In this document: positions 15,674 through 24,799 of the stretch, piece by piece
How positions within the stretch are numbered: the first letter of the stretch is position 1
How the letters are laid out: each line of letters starts with the position of its first letter
NCBI RefSeq assembly: GCF_003031265.1
Contig: NZ_CP019966.1
Coordinates: forward strand, 434,001 to 498,000
Direction: 5' to 3'
Source of the DNA: Rhodopseudomonas palustris
GTDB lineage: Bacteria > Pseudomonadota > Alphaproteobacteria > Rhizobiales > Xanthobacteraceae
Length of the DNA: 64,000 nucleotides
The notes under the pieces: generated by a model
Told to the model about the DNA's origin: nothing
The model's input: only the letters and a program-made list of their open reading frames with translations
The model's database searches: none
Position numbers and translations under genes: made by a program

Positions 15674-17497
15674 ATGACCCTCCGTAACATCGCCATTATC
15701 GCCCACGTCGACCACGGCAAGACTACTCTTGTCGACAAACTGCTGCAGCAGTCCGGCACCTATCGCGACAACCAGCGCCAGGTCGAACGGGCGATGGACT
15801 CCAACGATCTCGAACGCGAGCGTGGCATCACCATTCTGGCGAAGTGTACTTCGGTGGTCTGGGGCGACACCCACATCAACATCGTCGACACGCCCGGCCA
15901 CGCCGACTTCGGCGGCGAAGTCGAGCGTATCCTGTCGATGGTCGACGGCGTGATCGTGCTGGTCGACGCTGCCGAGGGCCCGATGCCGCAGACCAAGTTC
16001 GTGGTCGGCAAGGCGCTGAAGCTCGGCCTCAAGCCGATCGTCGCGATCAACAAGGTCGACCGCTCCGACGCCCGCGTCACCGAAGTGGTCAACGAGGTGT
16101 TCGACCTGTTCGCCGCGCTCGACGCCACCGACGAGCAGCTCGACTTCCCGATCCTGTACGGCTCCGGCAAGAACGGCTGGATGTCGGACAAGCCGGACGG
16201 CGATCCGAGCGAGGGCATGAAGCCGCTGTTCGAGCTGGTGCTCAAGCACGTTTATCCGCCGGTGGTGGAAGAAGGTCCGTTCCGCCTGCTCGGCACCATC
16301 CTCGAAGCCAATCCCTATCTCGGCCGCATCATCACCGGCCGCATCGCGTCGGGTACGGTGAAGCCGAACCAGGCCGTCAAGGTGCTGTCGCGCGACGGCA
16401 AGCTGGTCGAGCAGGGCCGCATCAGCAAGATCCTCGCCTTCCGCGGCCTCGAGCGCGTGCCGCTCGATATCGCCGAAGCCGGTGACATCGTGGCGATCGC
16501 CGGCCTGACCAAGGGTACCGTCGCCGACACCTTCTGCGATCCGGCCGTCGATACCCCGATCCAGGCGCAGGCGATCGATCCGCCGACCGTGTCGATGTCG
16601 TTCATCGTCAACAACTCGCCGCTCGCCGGCACCGAAGGCGACAAGGTCACCAGCCGCCTGATCCGCGACCGCCTGCTCCGCGAGGCCGAGGGCAACGTCG
16701 CGCTGCGCGTGGTCGAATCCGCCGACAAGGACGCGATGGAAGTGTCGGGTCGCGGCGAATTGCAGCTCGCGATCCTGATCGAGAACATGCGCCGTGAAGG
16801 TTTCGAACTCAGCGTGTCGCGTCCGCGCGTCGTGCTGACCCGCGACGAGAACGGCCAGCTGCTCGAGCCGGTCGAGGAAGTCGTGATCGACGTCGACGAG
16901 GAGTTCTCCGGCGTCGTCGTGCAGAAGATGAGCGAACGCAAGGCCGAGATGATCGAGATGCGGCCCTCGGGCGGCAATCGTCTGCGCCTGGTGTTCTACG
17001 CGCCGACGCGCGGCCTGATCGGCTACCAGGGCGAACTGATGACCGATACCAAGGGCACGGCCATCATGAACCGGCTGTTCCACAACTACCTGCCGTATCG
17101 CGGCGAGATCCAGGGCCGCCGCAACGGCGTGCTGATCTCCAACGATCAGGGCGAGGCTGTGGCTTATGCGATGTTCAAGCTGGAAGATCGCGGCCCGATG
17201 ATGATCGAGCCGGGCTGGAAGGTCTACAAGGGCATGATCGTCGGCGAGCACACCCGTGACAACGACCTCGAGATCAACGTCCTCAAGGGCAAGCAGCTCA
17301 CCAACATCCGCACCACCTCGAAGGACGAAGCGGTGCGCCTGACGCCGCCGATCCGGATGACGCTGGAAAAGGCGCTGGCCTATATCGAAGACGACGAGCT
17401 GGTCGAGATCACGCCGAAGTCGATCCGGCTGCGCAAGCGCCTGCTCGACCCCAACGAGCGCAAGCGCGCCGAGAAGAGCAAGCAGGCGGTCGCCTGA
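15674..17497 (+). CDS. typA: Ribosome-associated GTPase TypA/BipA
   Basis: A 607-residue translational GTPase. The G-domain motifs are AHVDHGKTTL (G1), DTPGHADFGGE (G3) and NKVD (G4), followed by EF-G-like domains II, III and V and the BipA-specific C-terminal domain (RTTSKDEAVRLTPP, then EITPKSIRLRKRLLD). It binds the 70S/50S ribosome and aids assembly and stress adaptation, notably in the cold. The ATG at 15674 is preceded by a long leader with a candidate attenuator, and a strong terminator follows. Monocistronic. Confidence 0.97.
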   Translation: MTLRNIAIIAHVDHGKTTLVDKLLQQSGTYRDNQRQVERAMDSNDLERERGITILAKCTSVVWGDTHINIVDTPGHADFGGEVERILSMVDGVIVLVDAAEGPMPQTKFVVGKALKLGLKPIVAINKVDRSDARVTEVVNEVFDLFAALDATDEQLDFPILYGSGKNGWMSDKPDGDPSEGMKPLFELVLKHVYPPVVEEGPFRLLGTILEANPYLGRIITGRIASGTVKPNQAVKVLSRDGKLVEQGRISKILAFRGLERVPLDIAEAGDIVAIAGLTKGTVADTFCDPAVDTPIQAQAIDPPTVSMSFIVNNSPLAGTEGDKVTSRLIRDRLLREAEGNVALRVVESADKDAMEVSGRGELQLAILIENMRREGFELSVSRPRVVLTRDENGQLLEPVEEVVIDVDEEFSGVVVQKMSERKAEMIEMRPSGGNRLRLVFYAPTRGLIGYQGELMTDTKGTAIMNRLFHNYLPYRGEIQGRRNGVLISNDQGEAVAYAMFKLEDRGPMMIEPGWKVYKGMIVGEHTRDNDLEINVLKGKQLTNIRTTSKDEAVRLTPPIRMTLEKALAYIEDDELVEITPKSIRLRKRLLDPNERKRAEKSKQAVA

Positions 17498-17523
17498 TCG
17501 TCTGTCTGATACTCTGACTTTCC

Positions 17524-17556
17524 GATGCCCGGCCTTCGCGCCGGGCATCGTCGTTT
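17524..17556 (+). terminator. typA terminator
   Basis: GATGCCCGGC (17524-17533) and GCCGGGCATC (17540-17549) form a perfect 10-bp stem with a 6-nt loop, followed by GTCGTTT. It lies 27 bp after the typA stop. Confidence 0.75.
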
Positions 17557-17604
17557 CAAGGCCCCTGACATCGAACCGCCGTCAGCGCCGTGGTAGGATC
17601 GCCC

Positions 17605-18873
17605 ATGCCGTCATCCAGCTTTCCGTCCTCGGTCGACATCGCGATCATCGGCGCCGGTGCGTCCGGCCTCGGTGCGGCGCGGACGATGGAGGGGACGGGT
17701 CTGTCGGTGATCGTGCTTGAAGCGCGGAATCGGATCGGCGGCCGGGCCTGGACCCGGATGGTGACGCCGGAGATCGCATTCGACGTCGGCTGCGGCTGGC
17801 TGCATTCGGCCGACGAGAACTCATTCGTCGGCATCGCCGAGCAGCTCGGCATCGGCATCGACAAGACGCACCCGCCGTGGGGCGAGGCGAGCTTCGGCGA
17901 TGTGTTTCCCAAGCGCGACCGCGCCGCCTTCGGCAAGGCGCTCGACGCGTTCTACGAGCGGGTCTGGCGCGCGGCGAAACACAAAACCGATGTGGCTGCA
18001 GCGACCTTGCTCGAGCCGGGCAACCGCTGGAATCCGATGATCGATGCGGTGTCGACCTACGTCAACGGCGCCGAGCTTGATCGCATCTCGGTGCACGATC
18101 TCGAATCCTATCGCGACACCGGCATCAATTGGCGGGTTCGCGAAGGCTACGGCACGCTGATTGCGGCCTACGGTGCGCCATGTCCGGTTGCGCTGAACTG
18201 CGTGGTCGAGCTGATCGATCACTCCGAGCGGCAGATCAAAATCAAGACCTCGCTCGGCACGCTCAATGCCGGCCAGGTCATCATCACGGTGCCGACCAAT
18301 CTGATCGCCGACGAGGCCATCAGGTTCTTGCCGGCGTTGCCCGGCAAGGTCGAGGCCGCGCGCTGTCTGCCGCTCGGCGTCGACGACAAGGTGATGCTGA
18401 AGCTGTCCGATCCGAACGGCTTTCCTGCCGACGGCAACTTACGCGCTGCCACGATGCGGAGCGCGATGGGGACGTATCACCTGCGCCCGTTCGGCCATGA
18501 TTGTATCGAGGGCTTCTTCGGCGGCCGCTACGCGCGCGAGCTGGAAGACGCCGGCGAGGGGGCATTCGCCGCGCAGGCGATCGACGAGATCGCCGATCTG
18601 CTCGGCAACGACACTCGCCGCAAGCTGTCGCCGCTGGCGGAATCGCGCTGGGCTCATGATCCGTTCGCGCGCGGCGCCTATTCGCACGCGCTGCCCGGCC
18701 ATGCCGGTGCCCGCGGCGTCTTGGCGGCGCCGGTCGATGGCCGGCTGTTCTTTGCCGGGGAGGCGACCTCGCCGGAGTTCTTCTCGACCGCCCACGGCGC
18801 GCGTGATTCGGGCGAGCGTGCAGCGCGACAAGCGATCGATTGTCGCAGCGGTGCAGGTTTCGCAGCGAACTAA
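17605..18873 (+). CDS. Flavin-containing amine oxidase (FAD-dependent)
   Basis: A 422-residue protein from ATG at 17605 (MPSSSFPSSVDIAIIGAG). A GTG at 17590 is in frame, but the ATG has GGTAGGATC just upstream. The N-terminus has the dinucleotide-binding motif IGAGASGLGAARTME and the amine-oxidase signature EARNRIGGRAWT. The C-terminus has RLFFAGEATSPEFFSTAHGA, the FAD-contacting motif of the MAO/polyamine oxidase group. It probably oxidises a primary or polyamine substrate in the cytosol; the substrate is unknown. No signal peptide is seen. Confidence 0.87.
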   Translation: MPSSSFPSSVDIAIIGAGASGLGAARTMEGTGLSVIVLEARNRIGGRAWTRMVTPEIAFDVGCGWLHSADENSFVGIAEQLGIGIDKTHPPWGEASFGDVFPKRDRAAFGKALDAFYERVWRAAKHKTDVAAATLLEPGNRWNPMIDAVSTYVNGAELDRISVHDLESYRDTGINWRVREGYGTLIAAYGAPCPVALNCVVELIDHSERQIKIKTSLGTLNAGQVIITVPTNLIADEAIRFLPALPGKVEAARCLPLGVDDKVMLKLSDPNGFPADGNLRAATMRSAMGTYHLRPFGHDCIEGFFGGRYARELEDAGEGAFAAQAIDEIADLLGNDTRRKLSPLAESRWAHDPFARGAYSHALPGHAGARGVLAAPVDGRLFFAGEATSPEFFSTAHGARDSGERAARQAIDCRSGAGFAAN

Positions 18874-19048
18874 CTTCCACCAGACGTGTCGCGACTGCCG
18901 CAAATCGGCGCGGAAATACGCAAGTCGTCCGGTGAGTTGTCCGATTCCGGCACAGCGCGGGCGGCGTCTGGTGCAGAAAATCCACACGTTAACCGATAAT
19001 TAACGTTGGAGCTTGAAGCCGGCCCCGCGACTTGCTTTGATCACCGTC
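18874..19048. other. Intergenic stretch with weak inverted repeats
   Basis: About 175 bp with no convincing gene. CCAGACGTGTCG near 18889 is partly complementary to GGCGGCGTCTGG near 18961, and a short AT-rich stretch (GTTAACCGATAATTAAC near 18989) could be a promoter region for the GNAT gene. Confidence 0.35.
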
Positions 19049-19558
19049 ATGAGCACGACCCTGATCGAGGTACGAGCGGCAAGGGCAGCGGATGCGTCCG
19101 CGGTCGCGGCCACCCATGACGAAGCCTGGCGTTCCGCGTATCAGGGCATCATCCCGGGTGCGGAGCTGGAAAAGCTGATCAACCGCCGCGGTCCGACCTG
19201 GTGGGACTCGGCGATCCGCAAGGGCAGCCGAATCAGCGTGCTGTGCTTCGGCGACAAGATTGCCGGCTACGCCAATTACGGTCGTAACCGCGCCCGCAGC
19301 CTGCAGTTCGAAGGCGAGATCTACGAGCTTTATCTGCGCCCCGAGTTCCAGGGGCTCGGCTTCGGCCGCCGCCTGTTTGCCGCCGCCCGGCGCGATCTGG
19401 TGCAGAGCGGCCTGAAGAGCATGGTGATCTGGGCGCTGTCGGATAACGAGCCGGCGACCGAATTCTATCGCGCCCTCGGCGGCCGGATGGTCGCCCGCTC
19501 GTCGGAGCGGTTCGGGCCGAAGTCGCTCGACAAGGTTGCGTTTGCCTGGAGCAACTAA
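19049..19558 (+). CDS. GNAT-family N-acetyltransferase
   Basis: A 169-residue protein from ATG at 19049 (MSTTLIEVRAARAAD). A TTG at 19013 is also in frame. The acetyl-CoA binding motif is EIYELYLRPEFQGLGFGRRLF (motif A; pattern Q-x2-G-x-G/A), followed by WALSDNEPATEFYRALGG. Spacing is typical of small-molecule or protein GNATs with a YQGIIP-type N-terminus, often annotated as RimI-like. The substrate cannot be told from sequence. It ends at a GC-rich hairpin (19565-19589) ahead of ppa. Confidence 0.85.
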   Translation: MSTTLIEVRAARAADASAVAATHDEAWRSAYQGIIPGAELEKLINRRGPTWWDSAIRKGSRISVLCFGDKIAGYANYGRNRARSLQFEGEIYELYLRPEFQGLGFGRRLFAAARRDLVQSGLKSMVIWALSDNEPATEFYRALGGRMVARSSERFGPKSLDKVAFAWSN

Positions 19559-19564
19559 GCTTTT

Positions 19565-19589
19565 TGCGCTGGCGAACGCCGCCAGCGCA
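19565..19589 (+). terminator. GC-rich hairpin after the GNAT gene
   Basis: TGCGCTGGCG (19565-19574) pairs perfectly with CGCCAGCGCA (19580-19589) around a 5-nt loop. No T-run follows, so termination may be inefficient or Rho-aided. Confidence 0.5.
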
Positions 19590-19634
19590 GGCTATTCGGG
19601 TGGTTCCTGAAATCAAATCAGTCTGGAGCTCTTG

Positions 19635-20174
19635 ATGCGCATCGACGCAATCCCCGTCGGCGTGAACCCTCCGTATGACGTCAACGTCATCATCGAGGTG
19701 CCGGTCGGCGGTGAGCCGATCAAGTATGAAATGGATAAGGCTGCCGGTACCCTGGTGGTCGATCGGTTCCTTTATACCTCGATGCACTATCCGGGGAATT
19801 ACGGCTTCATCCCCCACACCCTGTCGGACGACGGCGATCCCTGCGACGTGCTGGTCGCCAACACCCGCGGCATCGTGCCGGGCGCGGTGATGAGCGTGCG
19901 GCCGGTCGGCGTGTTGTACATGAGCGACGAAGCGGGCCACGACGAGAAGATCATCGCGGTACCGTCGTCGAAGCTGACCCAGCGCTACGACCGCATCAAG
20001 ACCTACTCGGACCTGCCGGAGATCACGCTGGCCCAGTTCCAGCACTTCTTCGAGCACTACAAGGACCTCGAGCCCGGCAAGTGGGTCAAGGTGGTGCGTT
20101 GGGGCGGTGCCGACGAGGCTCATAAGCTGATTCTCGAAGGGCTCGACCGGGCCAAGCAAGCCAAGAAGGGCTGA
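19635..20174 (+). CDS. ppa: Inorganic pyrophosphatase (family I)
   Basis: A 179-residue soluble enzyme that hydrolyses PPi to two Pi and so drives biosynthetic reactions. The family I signature is seen: [21 protein letters not shown] and DGDPCDVLV (metal-binding Asp residues), then [11 protein letters not shown] at 19635 follows GGAG with ideal spacing; a TTG one codon upstream is less likely. The length is normal. Confidence 0.97.
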   Translation: MRIDAIPVGVNPPYDVNVIIEVPVGGEPIKYEMDKAAGTLVVDRFLYTSMHYPGNYGFIPHTLSDDGDPCDVLVANTRGIVPGAVMSVRPVGVLYMSDEAGHDEKIIAVPSSKLTQRYDRIKTYSDLPEITLAQFQHFFEHYKDLEPGKWVKVVRWGGADEAHKLILEGLDRAKQAKKG

Positions 20175-20209
20175 GCGGCCGGACGAAACGCCGGCGAACA
20201 GGAGTTCTG

Positions 20210-21691
20210 ATGCGCCGGCTGCTTCGATGGATTCGGAACCTGGTCGCGATCGCCGTGCTGGCGGTCGCGGTCCTGGCCGGGGTGCTGGCCTACAACACCT
20301 TCCGGCACGGCTCGCGGCAGATCGATGTCGCCGCAGTGCCGCCGATCGCGATCGACGAGCAGGGCGCCGCGCAGCGGCTGTCGCAGTCGATCCGCTTCCA
20401 GACCATCTCCAATTTCCTCAATCCCGAGCAGGACGCCGAGGCGCTGCGCGGCTTGCGCGCGCACATCGAGGCCAGCTTCCCGGCGTTCCACGCGGCGGCC
20501 AAGCAGGAGGTCGTCGGCGGTCACAGCCTGCTCTACACCTGGGCAGGCAGCGACCCGCAGGCCAAGCCGATCGCGCTGCTCGCGCATCAGGACGTGGTGC
20601 CGATCGCGCCGAAGACCGAAGCAGACTGGCAGCAGCCGCCGTTCAGCGGCGCGATCGAAGGCGGCTTCGTCTGGGGCCGCGGCTCGTGGGACGACAAGGG
20701 CAACCTCTACGCGATGCTGGAGGCCGCCGAGCTGATGGCCAAGCAGGGCTTCCGGCCGAAGCGGACAATCTATTTCGCGTTCGGCCATGACGAGGAAGTC
20801 TCCGGCCTGCGTGGCGCCGCCAAGATCGCCGAGCTGCTGGCCTCGCGAAATGTCCGGCTCGATTTCGTGCTCGACGAAGGGCTCCTGATCACCGACGGGG
20901 TGATGAAGGGCCTCGACAAGCCCGCCGCGCTGATCGGCGTCTCCGAAAAGGGCTACGCCACGCTGGTGCTGACCGCCCGCGGCACCCCGGGCCACTCGTC
21001 GATGCCGCCGCGCGACACCGCGATCGGGATGCTGGCGGCGGCGCTGACCCATCTCGAAGACAACCGGCTGCCGATGCGGATCCGCGGCTCGGTGGCCGAG
21101 ATGTTCGACACGCTGGCGCCGGAGATGAGCGGCTTCAGCCGGGTCGCGCTGTCGAATCTCTGGCTGTTCCGGCCGCTGTTGCTGCGCGAATTCGCCAAGA
21201 GCGGCACCACCGCGGCGATGGTGCAGACGACGACCGCGCTCACCGTGTTCAACGCCGGCGACAAGGACAACGTGCTGCCCGGCGTCGCCGAGGCCAGCGT
21301 CAATTTCCGCCTGCTGCCGGGCGACACCCAGACCAGCGTCACCGATCACGTCCGCAGCGTGGTCGCCAACGACAAGATCGCGGTGAGCGGCTTCGAAGGC
21401 AATTTCGATCCGCCGCCGGTGACCGGCACCAGCAGCCCGTCCTATCAGGCGCTGAACCGCACCATCCGCGAGGTGTTTCCCGACGTGATCGTGGCGCCGG
21501 GCCTGATGATCGCCGCAACCGACTCGCGGCACTATGCCCAGGTCGCCGACAACATCTTCCGGTTCTCGCCGGTCCGCGCCACGCCCGAAGACCTCAAGCG
21601 CTTCCACGGCACCAATGAGCGCATCAGCATCAAGAACTACGCGGACATGATCCGGTTCTACGTGCGGCTGATGCAGAGCACGGCCGGTTAG
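20210..21691 (+). CDS. M20 family zinc metallopeptidase, membrane-anchored
   Basis: A 493-residue protein. An N-terminal arginine-rich stretch and hydrophobic helix (LVAIAVLAVAVLAGVLAYNTF) suggest export with a membrane anchor. Zinc ligands and catalytic residues of M20 peptidases are visible: LLAHQDVVP (His, Asp), GRGSWDDKGN (bridging Asp), GHDEEVSG (catalytic Glu and ligand Glu), VLDEG and the C-terminal HGTNERI. Overall it resembles PM20D1-type carboxypeptidases and N-acyl amino acid hydrolases. AGGAG precedes the ATG. It follows ppa by 35 bp and may share its transcript. The substrate is unknown. Confidence 0.88.
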   Translation: MRRLLRWIRNLVAIAVLAVAVLAGVLAYNTFRHGSRQIDVAAVPPIAIDEQGAAQRLSQSIRFQTISNFLNPEQDAEALRGLRAHIEASFPAFHAAAKQEVVGGHSLLYTWAGSDPQAKPIALLAHQDVVPIAPKTEADWQQPPFSGAIEGGFVWGRGSWDDKGNLYAMLEAAELMAKQGFRPKRTIYFAFGHDEEVSGLRGAAKIAELLASRNVRLDFVLDEGLLITDGVMKGLDKPAALIGVSEKGYATLVLTARGTPGHSSMPPRDTAIGMLAAALTHLEDNRLPMRIRGSVAEMFDTLAPEMSGFSRVALSNLWLFRPLLLREFAKSGTTAAMVQTTTALTVFNAGDKDNVLPGVAEASVNFRLLPGDTQTSVTDHVRSVVANDKIAVSGFEGNFDPPPVTGTSSPSYQALNRTIREVFPDVIVAPGLMIAATDSRHYAQVADNIFRFSPVRATPEDLKRFHGTNERISIKNYADMIRFYVRLMQSTAG

Positions 21692-21706
21692 ACGGAAGCC
21701 TTTCCA

Positions 21707-21790
21707 CGTCATTGCGAGCGAAGCGAAGCAATCCAGGGGCCACGCTTGCGGCCCCTGGATTGCTTCGTCGCTCCGCTCCTCGCAATGACG
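21707..21790. repeat. Long imperfect palindrome between convergent genes
   Basis: Arms starting GTCATTGCGAGCG and ending CGCAATGACG fold on each other, with a perfect inner stem, CAATCCAGGGGCC against GGCCCCTGGATTG, around ACGCTTGC. This family of 'CATTGCGAGCGAAGCGAAGCAATCCAG' elements is scattered through Bradyrhizobiaceae and other genomes. It sits between the convergent M20 peptidase and folD genes, where it could end both transcripts. Confidence 0.7.
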
Positions 21791-21808
21791 GGGAGATGTC
21801 TTGCCGGA

Positions 21809-22696
21809 CTACACCGCCGGCTTCGGCAGGCCGTGGATCGCGCAGGCGGCGCGGACGGTGTTGACCAGCAGGCACGCCACCGTCATCAGGCCGACGCCGC
21901 CCGGGACCGGCGTAATCGCGCCGGCGACTTCCTTGGCCTCATTGAACGCGACGTCGCCGAGCAGCTTGTCCTTGCCGCCGTCCTTGCCCGGCGTGCGGTT
22001 GATGCCGACGTCGATCACGGTGGCGCCCGGCTTGATCCAGTCGCCCTTCACCATCTCGGCCTTGCCGACCGCGGCGAACACCAGATCGGCCTGGCGGCAC
22101 AGCGCCGGCAGATCGCGGGTGCGCGAATGCGCGATCGTCACCGTGGCGTTCTCGTTCAGCAGCAATTGCACCAGCGGCTTGCCGACCAGATTGGAGCGGC
22201 CGATCACCAGCGCGTTCATGCCTTCGAGCGAGGCGTGCACCGTCTTGGCCATGATGATGCTGCCGAGCGGCGTGCACGGCGTCAGCGCGAACAGACCTGA
22301 AGCGAGCCGGCCGGCATTGGTCGGGTTGAGGCCGTCGACGTCCTTGGCGGGATCGATCGCATCGATCACCGCGTTGCTGTCGAGCCCCTTGGGCAGCGGC
22401 AATTGCACCAGAATGCCGTGCACGGCCGGATCGGCATTGAGCTTTGCGATCAACGCCATCAGCTCGGCCTGCGGCACGTCGGCCGGCAGCCGGTGTTCGA
22501 ACGAGGCCATGCCGGCCTCCTGAGTCTGCTTGTGCTTACTGCGGACATAGACCTCGGAGGCGGGGTCGTTGCCGACCAGCACCACCGCCAGGCCCGGCGT
22601 GATGCCGTGTTCGGTCTTCAGCCGCGCGACTTCGGCGGCGACGCGGGCGCGTAGCTCGGCCGAGATGATTTTTCCATCGATGATCCGGGCTGTCAT
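21809..22696 (-). CDS. folD: Bifunctional methylene-THF dehydrogenase / methenyl-THF cyclohydrolase FolD
   Basis: A 295-residue enzyme interconverting 5,10-methylene-THF, 5,10-methenyl-THF and 10-formyl-THF. Signature segments are [14 protein letters not shown] (catalytic Lys), [26 protein letters not shown] and [15 protein letters not shown] (NADP-binding). ATG at 22696; the length is standard. It lies upstream-to-downstream on the minus strand with YggT and DUF167. Confidence 0.97.
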   Translation of the reverse strand: MTARIIDGKIISAELRARVAAEVARLKTEHGITPGLAVVLVGNDPASEVYVRSKHKQTQEAGMASFEHRLPADVPQAELMALIAKLNADPAVHGILVQLPLPKGLDSNAVIDAIDPAKDVDGLNPTNAGRLASGLFALTPCTPLGSIIMAKTVHASLEGMNALVIGRSNLVGKPLVQLLLNENATVTIAHSRTRDLPALCRQADLVFAAVGKAEMVKGDWIKPGATVIDVGINRTPGKDGGKDKLLGDVAFNEAKEVAGAITPVPGGVGLMTVACLLVNTVRAACAIHGLPKPAV

Positions 22697-22802
22697 GTCG
22701 TCCTCTTTGCCTGTCCCAGCCGATGCGTCCGCATCGAAATGACAACGCCTCCCCGGAGCGGAGAGGCGAACGGTGGATCGCCCTCGCGGGCCTCCCGGGA
22801 GA

Positions 22803-23129
22803 TTATTCGGCGGGCTTGGCCGCCACCAGGCGGCGCAACGCCTCGCCGAGCTGTTTTGGATCGCCGTCGATCGCGATCTGTTTCTGCCGCGAGGTCGCGC
22901 CCGACAGCAGCCTTACATTGCGTTTCGGCACGCCGACCGCCTTGGCCAGCAGCTCCGTCACTGCCCGGTTGGCCTCGCCGCCATCGGCGATCGCCCGAAC
23001 CCGCACTTTGACCACCGGCCGCCCGTCGGACAGCGTTTCCAGCCCATCGATGTCGTCCCGGCCGCCGCGCGGGGTCACCCGCACCGCTACCGCGACACCC
23101 TGAGCCGAATACCGCCAAGCTTCCGCCAT
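22803..23129 (-). CDS. DUF167 / YggU family protein
   Basis: A 108-residue basic protein with the DUF167 pattern: [32 protein letters not shown], then [14 protein letters not shown]. The fold is known from E. coli YggU but the role is not. It lies 25 bp downstream of yggT on the same strand, a pairing common in proteobacteria. Confidence 0.88.
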   Translation of the reverse strand: MAEAWRYSAQGVAVAVRVTPRGGRDDIDGLETLSDGRPVVKVRVRAIADGGEANRAVTELLAKAVGVPKRNVRLLSGATSRQKQIAIDGDPKQLGEALRRLVAAKPAE

Positions 23130-23154
23130 GCCGGCCTCCGCCTGCCCGGCGCGG

Positions 23155-23445
23155 TTAGAACACTGCCGGGTAGATGTAATAGGTGATCACGCGCTGCAGG
23201 AACATGATCAGAAGGATCAGGATGATCGGCGAGATATCGAGGCCGCCGAGCGAGGGCAGCAGATTCCGAATCGGCGCCAGCAGCGGCTCGGTGATTCGGT
23301 ACAGGAACTCGGACACCGCGCCGACGAACTGGTTGCGCGTGTTCACCACGTTGAAGGCGATCAGCCAGGACAGGATCGCGGAGGCGATCAGCAGCCAGAT
23401 GTAGAGATCGAGGATGATGAGAACGATGTCGAGAATGGCGCGCAT
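23155..23445 (-). CDS. YggT family membrane protein
   Basis: A 96-residue protein from ATG at 23445 (MRAILDIVLIILDLYIWLL). Two hydrophobic helices flank the conserved middle EFLYRITEPLLAPIRNLLP, the YggT signature. Homologues are linked to membrane integrity, osmotic tolerance or cell division; the role here is not known. A longer frame reaching 23910 runs through the tRNA gene and is rejected. It precedes DUF167 and probably shares its transcript. Confidence 0.9.
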   Translation of the reverse strand: MRAILDIVLIILDLYIWLLIASAILSWLIAFNVVNTRNQFVGAVSEFLYRITEPLLAPIRNLLPSLGGLDISPIILILLIMFLQRVITYYIYPAVF

Positions 23446-23574
23446 GGCGGGGGAAAACTCGCGGTTTCGGTCGCGGAAAGCTCGAGCCGTAGATATCGGT
23501 TCACCCCCGTCCAAACAAGGGAACTCGGCGGCAATAAAGCCGCGGCCGGCCGATTTCGATCCGTCCTGTCGTCC

Positions 23575-23603
23575 TTGACTTGGCCGCGACCTGCACTGTA
23601 AAT
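23575..23603 (+). promoter_or_regulatory. Candidate tRNA-Ala promoter
   Basis: TTGACT at 23575-23580 followed after 17 bp by GTAAAT (23598-23603), about 43 bp upstream of the tRNA. It is a plausible sigma-70-type promoter with a moderate -10. Confidence 0.45.
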
Positions 23604-23645
23604 GGCGGCGTTCGCTGGCCGGGACGACATGTCCTGACCGCGCAA

Positions 23646-23721
23646 GGGGCCATAGCTCAGCTGGGAGAGCGCATCGTTCGCAATGATGAGGTCGGCGGTT
23701 CGATCCCGCCTGGCTCCACCA
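23646..23721 (+). tRNA. tRNA-Ala (anticodon CGC)
   Basis: 76 nt including the encoded CCA. The acceptor stem GGGGCCA pairs with TGGCTCC (one G-T). The D-arm is GCTC...GAGC, the anticodon arm CATCG-TTCGCAA-TGATG with anticodon CGC for GCG codons, and the T-arm GGCGG-TTCGATC-CCGCC. GCG is a major alanine codon in this GC-rich genome. Confidence 0.95.
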
Positions 23722-23749
23722 ACTTTCCGGGACCAAGACGGAAAGTTGG
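23719..23749 (+). terminator. Hairpin directly after tRNA-Ala
   Basis: An 11-bp perfect inverted repeat, CCAACTTTCCG (23719-23729) and CGGAAAGTTGG (23739-23749), overlaps the terminal CCA of the tRNA. It could stop transcription, though no T-run follows. Confidence 0.5.
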
Positions 23750-23906
23750 CGACCTTCGCGACACGATCCCAGCACGGTTTTTCTGAAAAATAGGACGAAC
23801 CCTCGGTCTTCGACCGCTGATTTGTCGCGTCTGACCTTTGATAGCCCGACAGCCGGCTGACGGCCGCCGAGCGTCCCCATCGAGACGCCCGGCGATCGAC
23901 TCTCGA

Positions 23907-24719
23907 TCACACGCTGCTGAAGCGCGGCGGGCGCTTTTCGACGAAGCTGGCGACGCCTTCCTTGAAGTCGGCGCTGGCGAGCGAAATCGCCATCTCGCGA
24001 TTGGCCTCGATGGTCGCTTCCGCCAGGGTCTGGAACGGCACGTCGTAGAGCTGGCGCTTGATCACCCGCATCGAGGCCGGCGCGACGTTATCGGCGAGGT
24101 CGCGGGCATAGGCGTAGGTCTGCTCCCGGAGCTGATCGGCCGGATACAGCCGGTTCACCAATCCCATCCGCAGCGCCTCGTCGGCCGACACACGGCGGGC
24201 CGATAGCAACAGATCGAGCGCGTTGGCGTGCCCGACGATCTGCGGCAGCATCCAGGAGATGCCATGCTCGGCAATCAGTCCGCGCCGCGCGAAGGCGGTG
24301 GTGAACACTGCAGAATCGGCGGCGAAGCGAACGTCGCAATACAGCGCGTGGACCATGCCGATCCCGGCCGTGGCGCCGTTGAGCATGCCGATTATCGGCT
24401 TGGGAATCGATGGATAGAACGCGTAGCGGGTCTGCCAGTCGGCCCTGCGATTCATGTCGAACGGCGGCAGATCGGCCGCGCGGCGCACGTCGGATGGATC
24501 GATGTTCTGCAGCACCTCCATGTCGGCCCCGGCGCAGAAGCCGCGGCCGGCGCCGGTCAGCACGATGACGCGCACGTCGCCATCCGAAGCCGCCTGCTGC
24601 ATCGCAGCCCGCACCTCGCGCTCCATCACCGGCGTCCACGCATTCATGCGGTCCGGCCGGTTCAGCGTGATGGTCGCGATCCGATCCGCGACCTCATAGA
24701 GGATGTCCTGGTAGCTCAA
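23907..24719 (-). CDS. Enoyl-CoA hydratase/isomerase family protein
   Basis: A 270-residue crotonase-fold enzyme. The oxyanion-hole segments are GAGRGFCAGADMEVL and NGATAGIGMVHALYCDVRFA. In crotonase the two catalytic Glu lie after that second motif (equivalents of Glu144/164). Here the first position carries GIGMV and the second AEHGISWMLP (Glu-His), so classical hydration is uncertain and an isomerase or other crotonase chemistry is possible. The start appears to be TTG (encoding MSYQDILYEV) with GGGAGA 8 nt upstream; no ATG lies near. Confidence 0.82.
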   Translation of the reverse strand: MSYQDILYEVADRIATITLNRPDRMNAWTPVMEREVRAAMQQAASDGDVRVIVLTGAGRGFCAGADMEVLQNIDPSDVRRAADLPPFDMNRRADWQTRYAFYPSIPKPIIGMLNGATAGIGMVHALYCDVRFAADSAVFTTAFARRGLIAEHGISWMLPQIVGHANALDLLLSARRVSADEALRMGLVNRLYPADQLREQTYAYARDLADNVAPASMRVIKRQLYDVPFQTLAEATIEANREMAISLASADFKEGVASFVEKRPPRFSSV

Positions 24720-24799
24720 CGGCGTTTCTCCCTTTGTTGATTGTTGTTGGGCGCACGATCAGCATCGTGCGCGTCGTCGCCCGCCGCGGGCGATAGATT

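Noticed and set aside
15641..17548. 635-residue open frame antisense to typA
   Set aside because: His/Asp/Arg/Gln-rich composition typical of the complementary strand of a GC-rich gene; no family features, and typA is certain.
23446..23910. Long N-terminal extension of YggT
   Set aside because: It would run through the tRNA-Ala gene; the family start at 23445 is clear.
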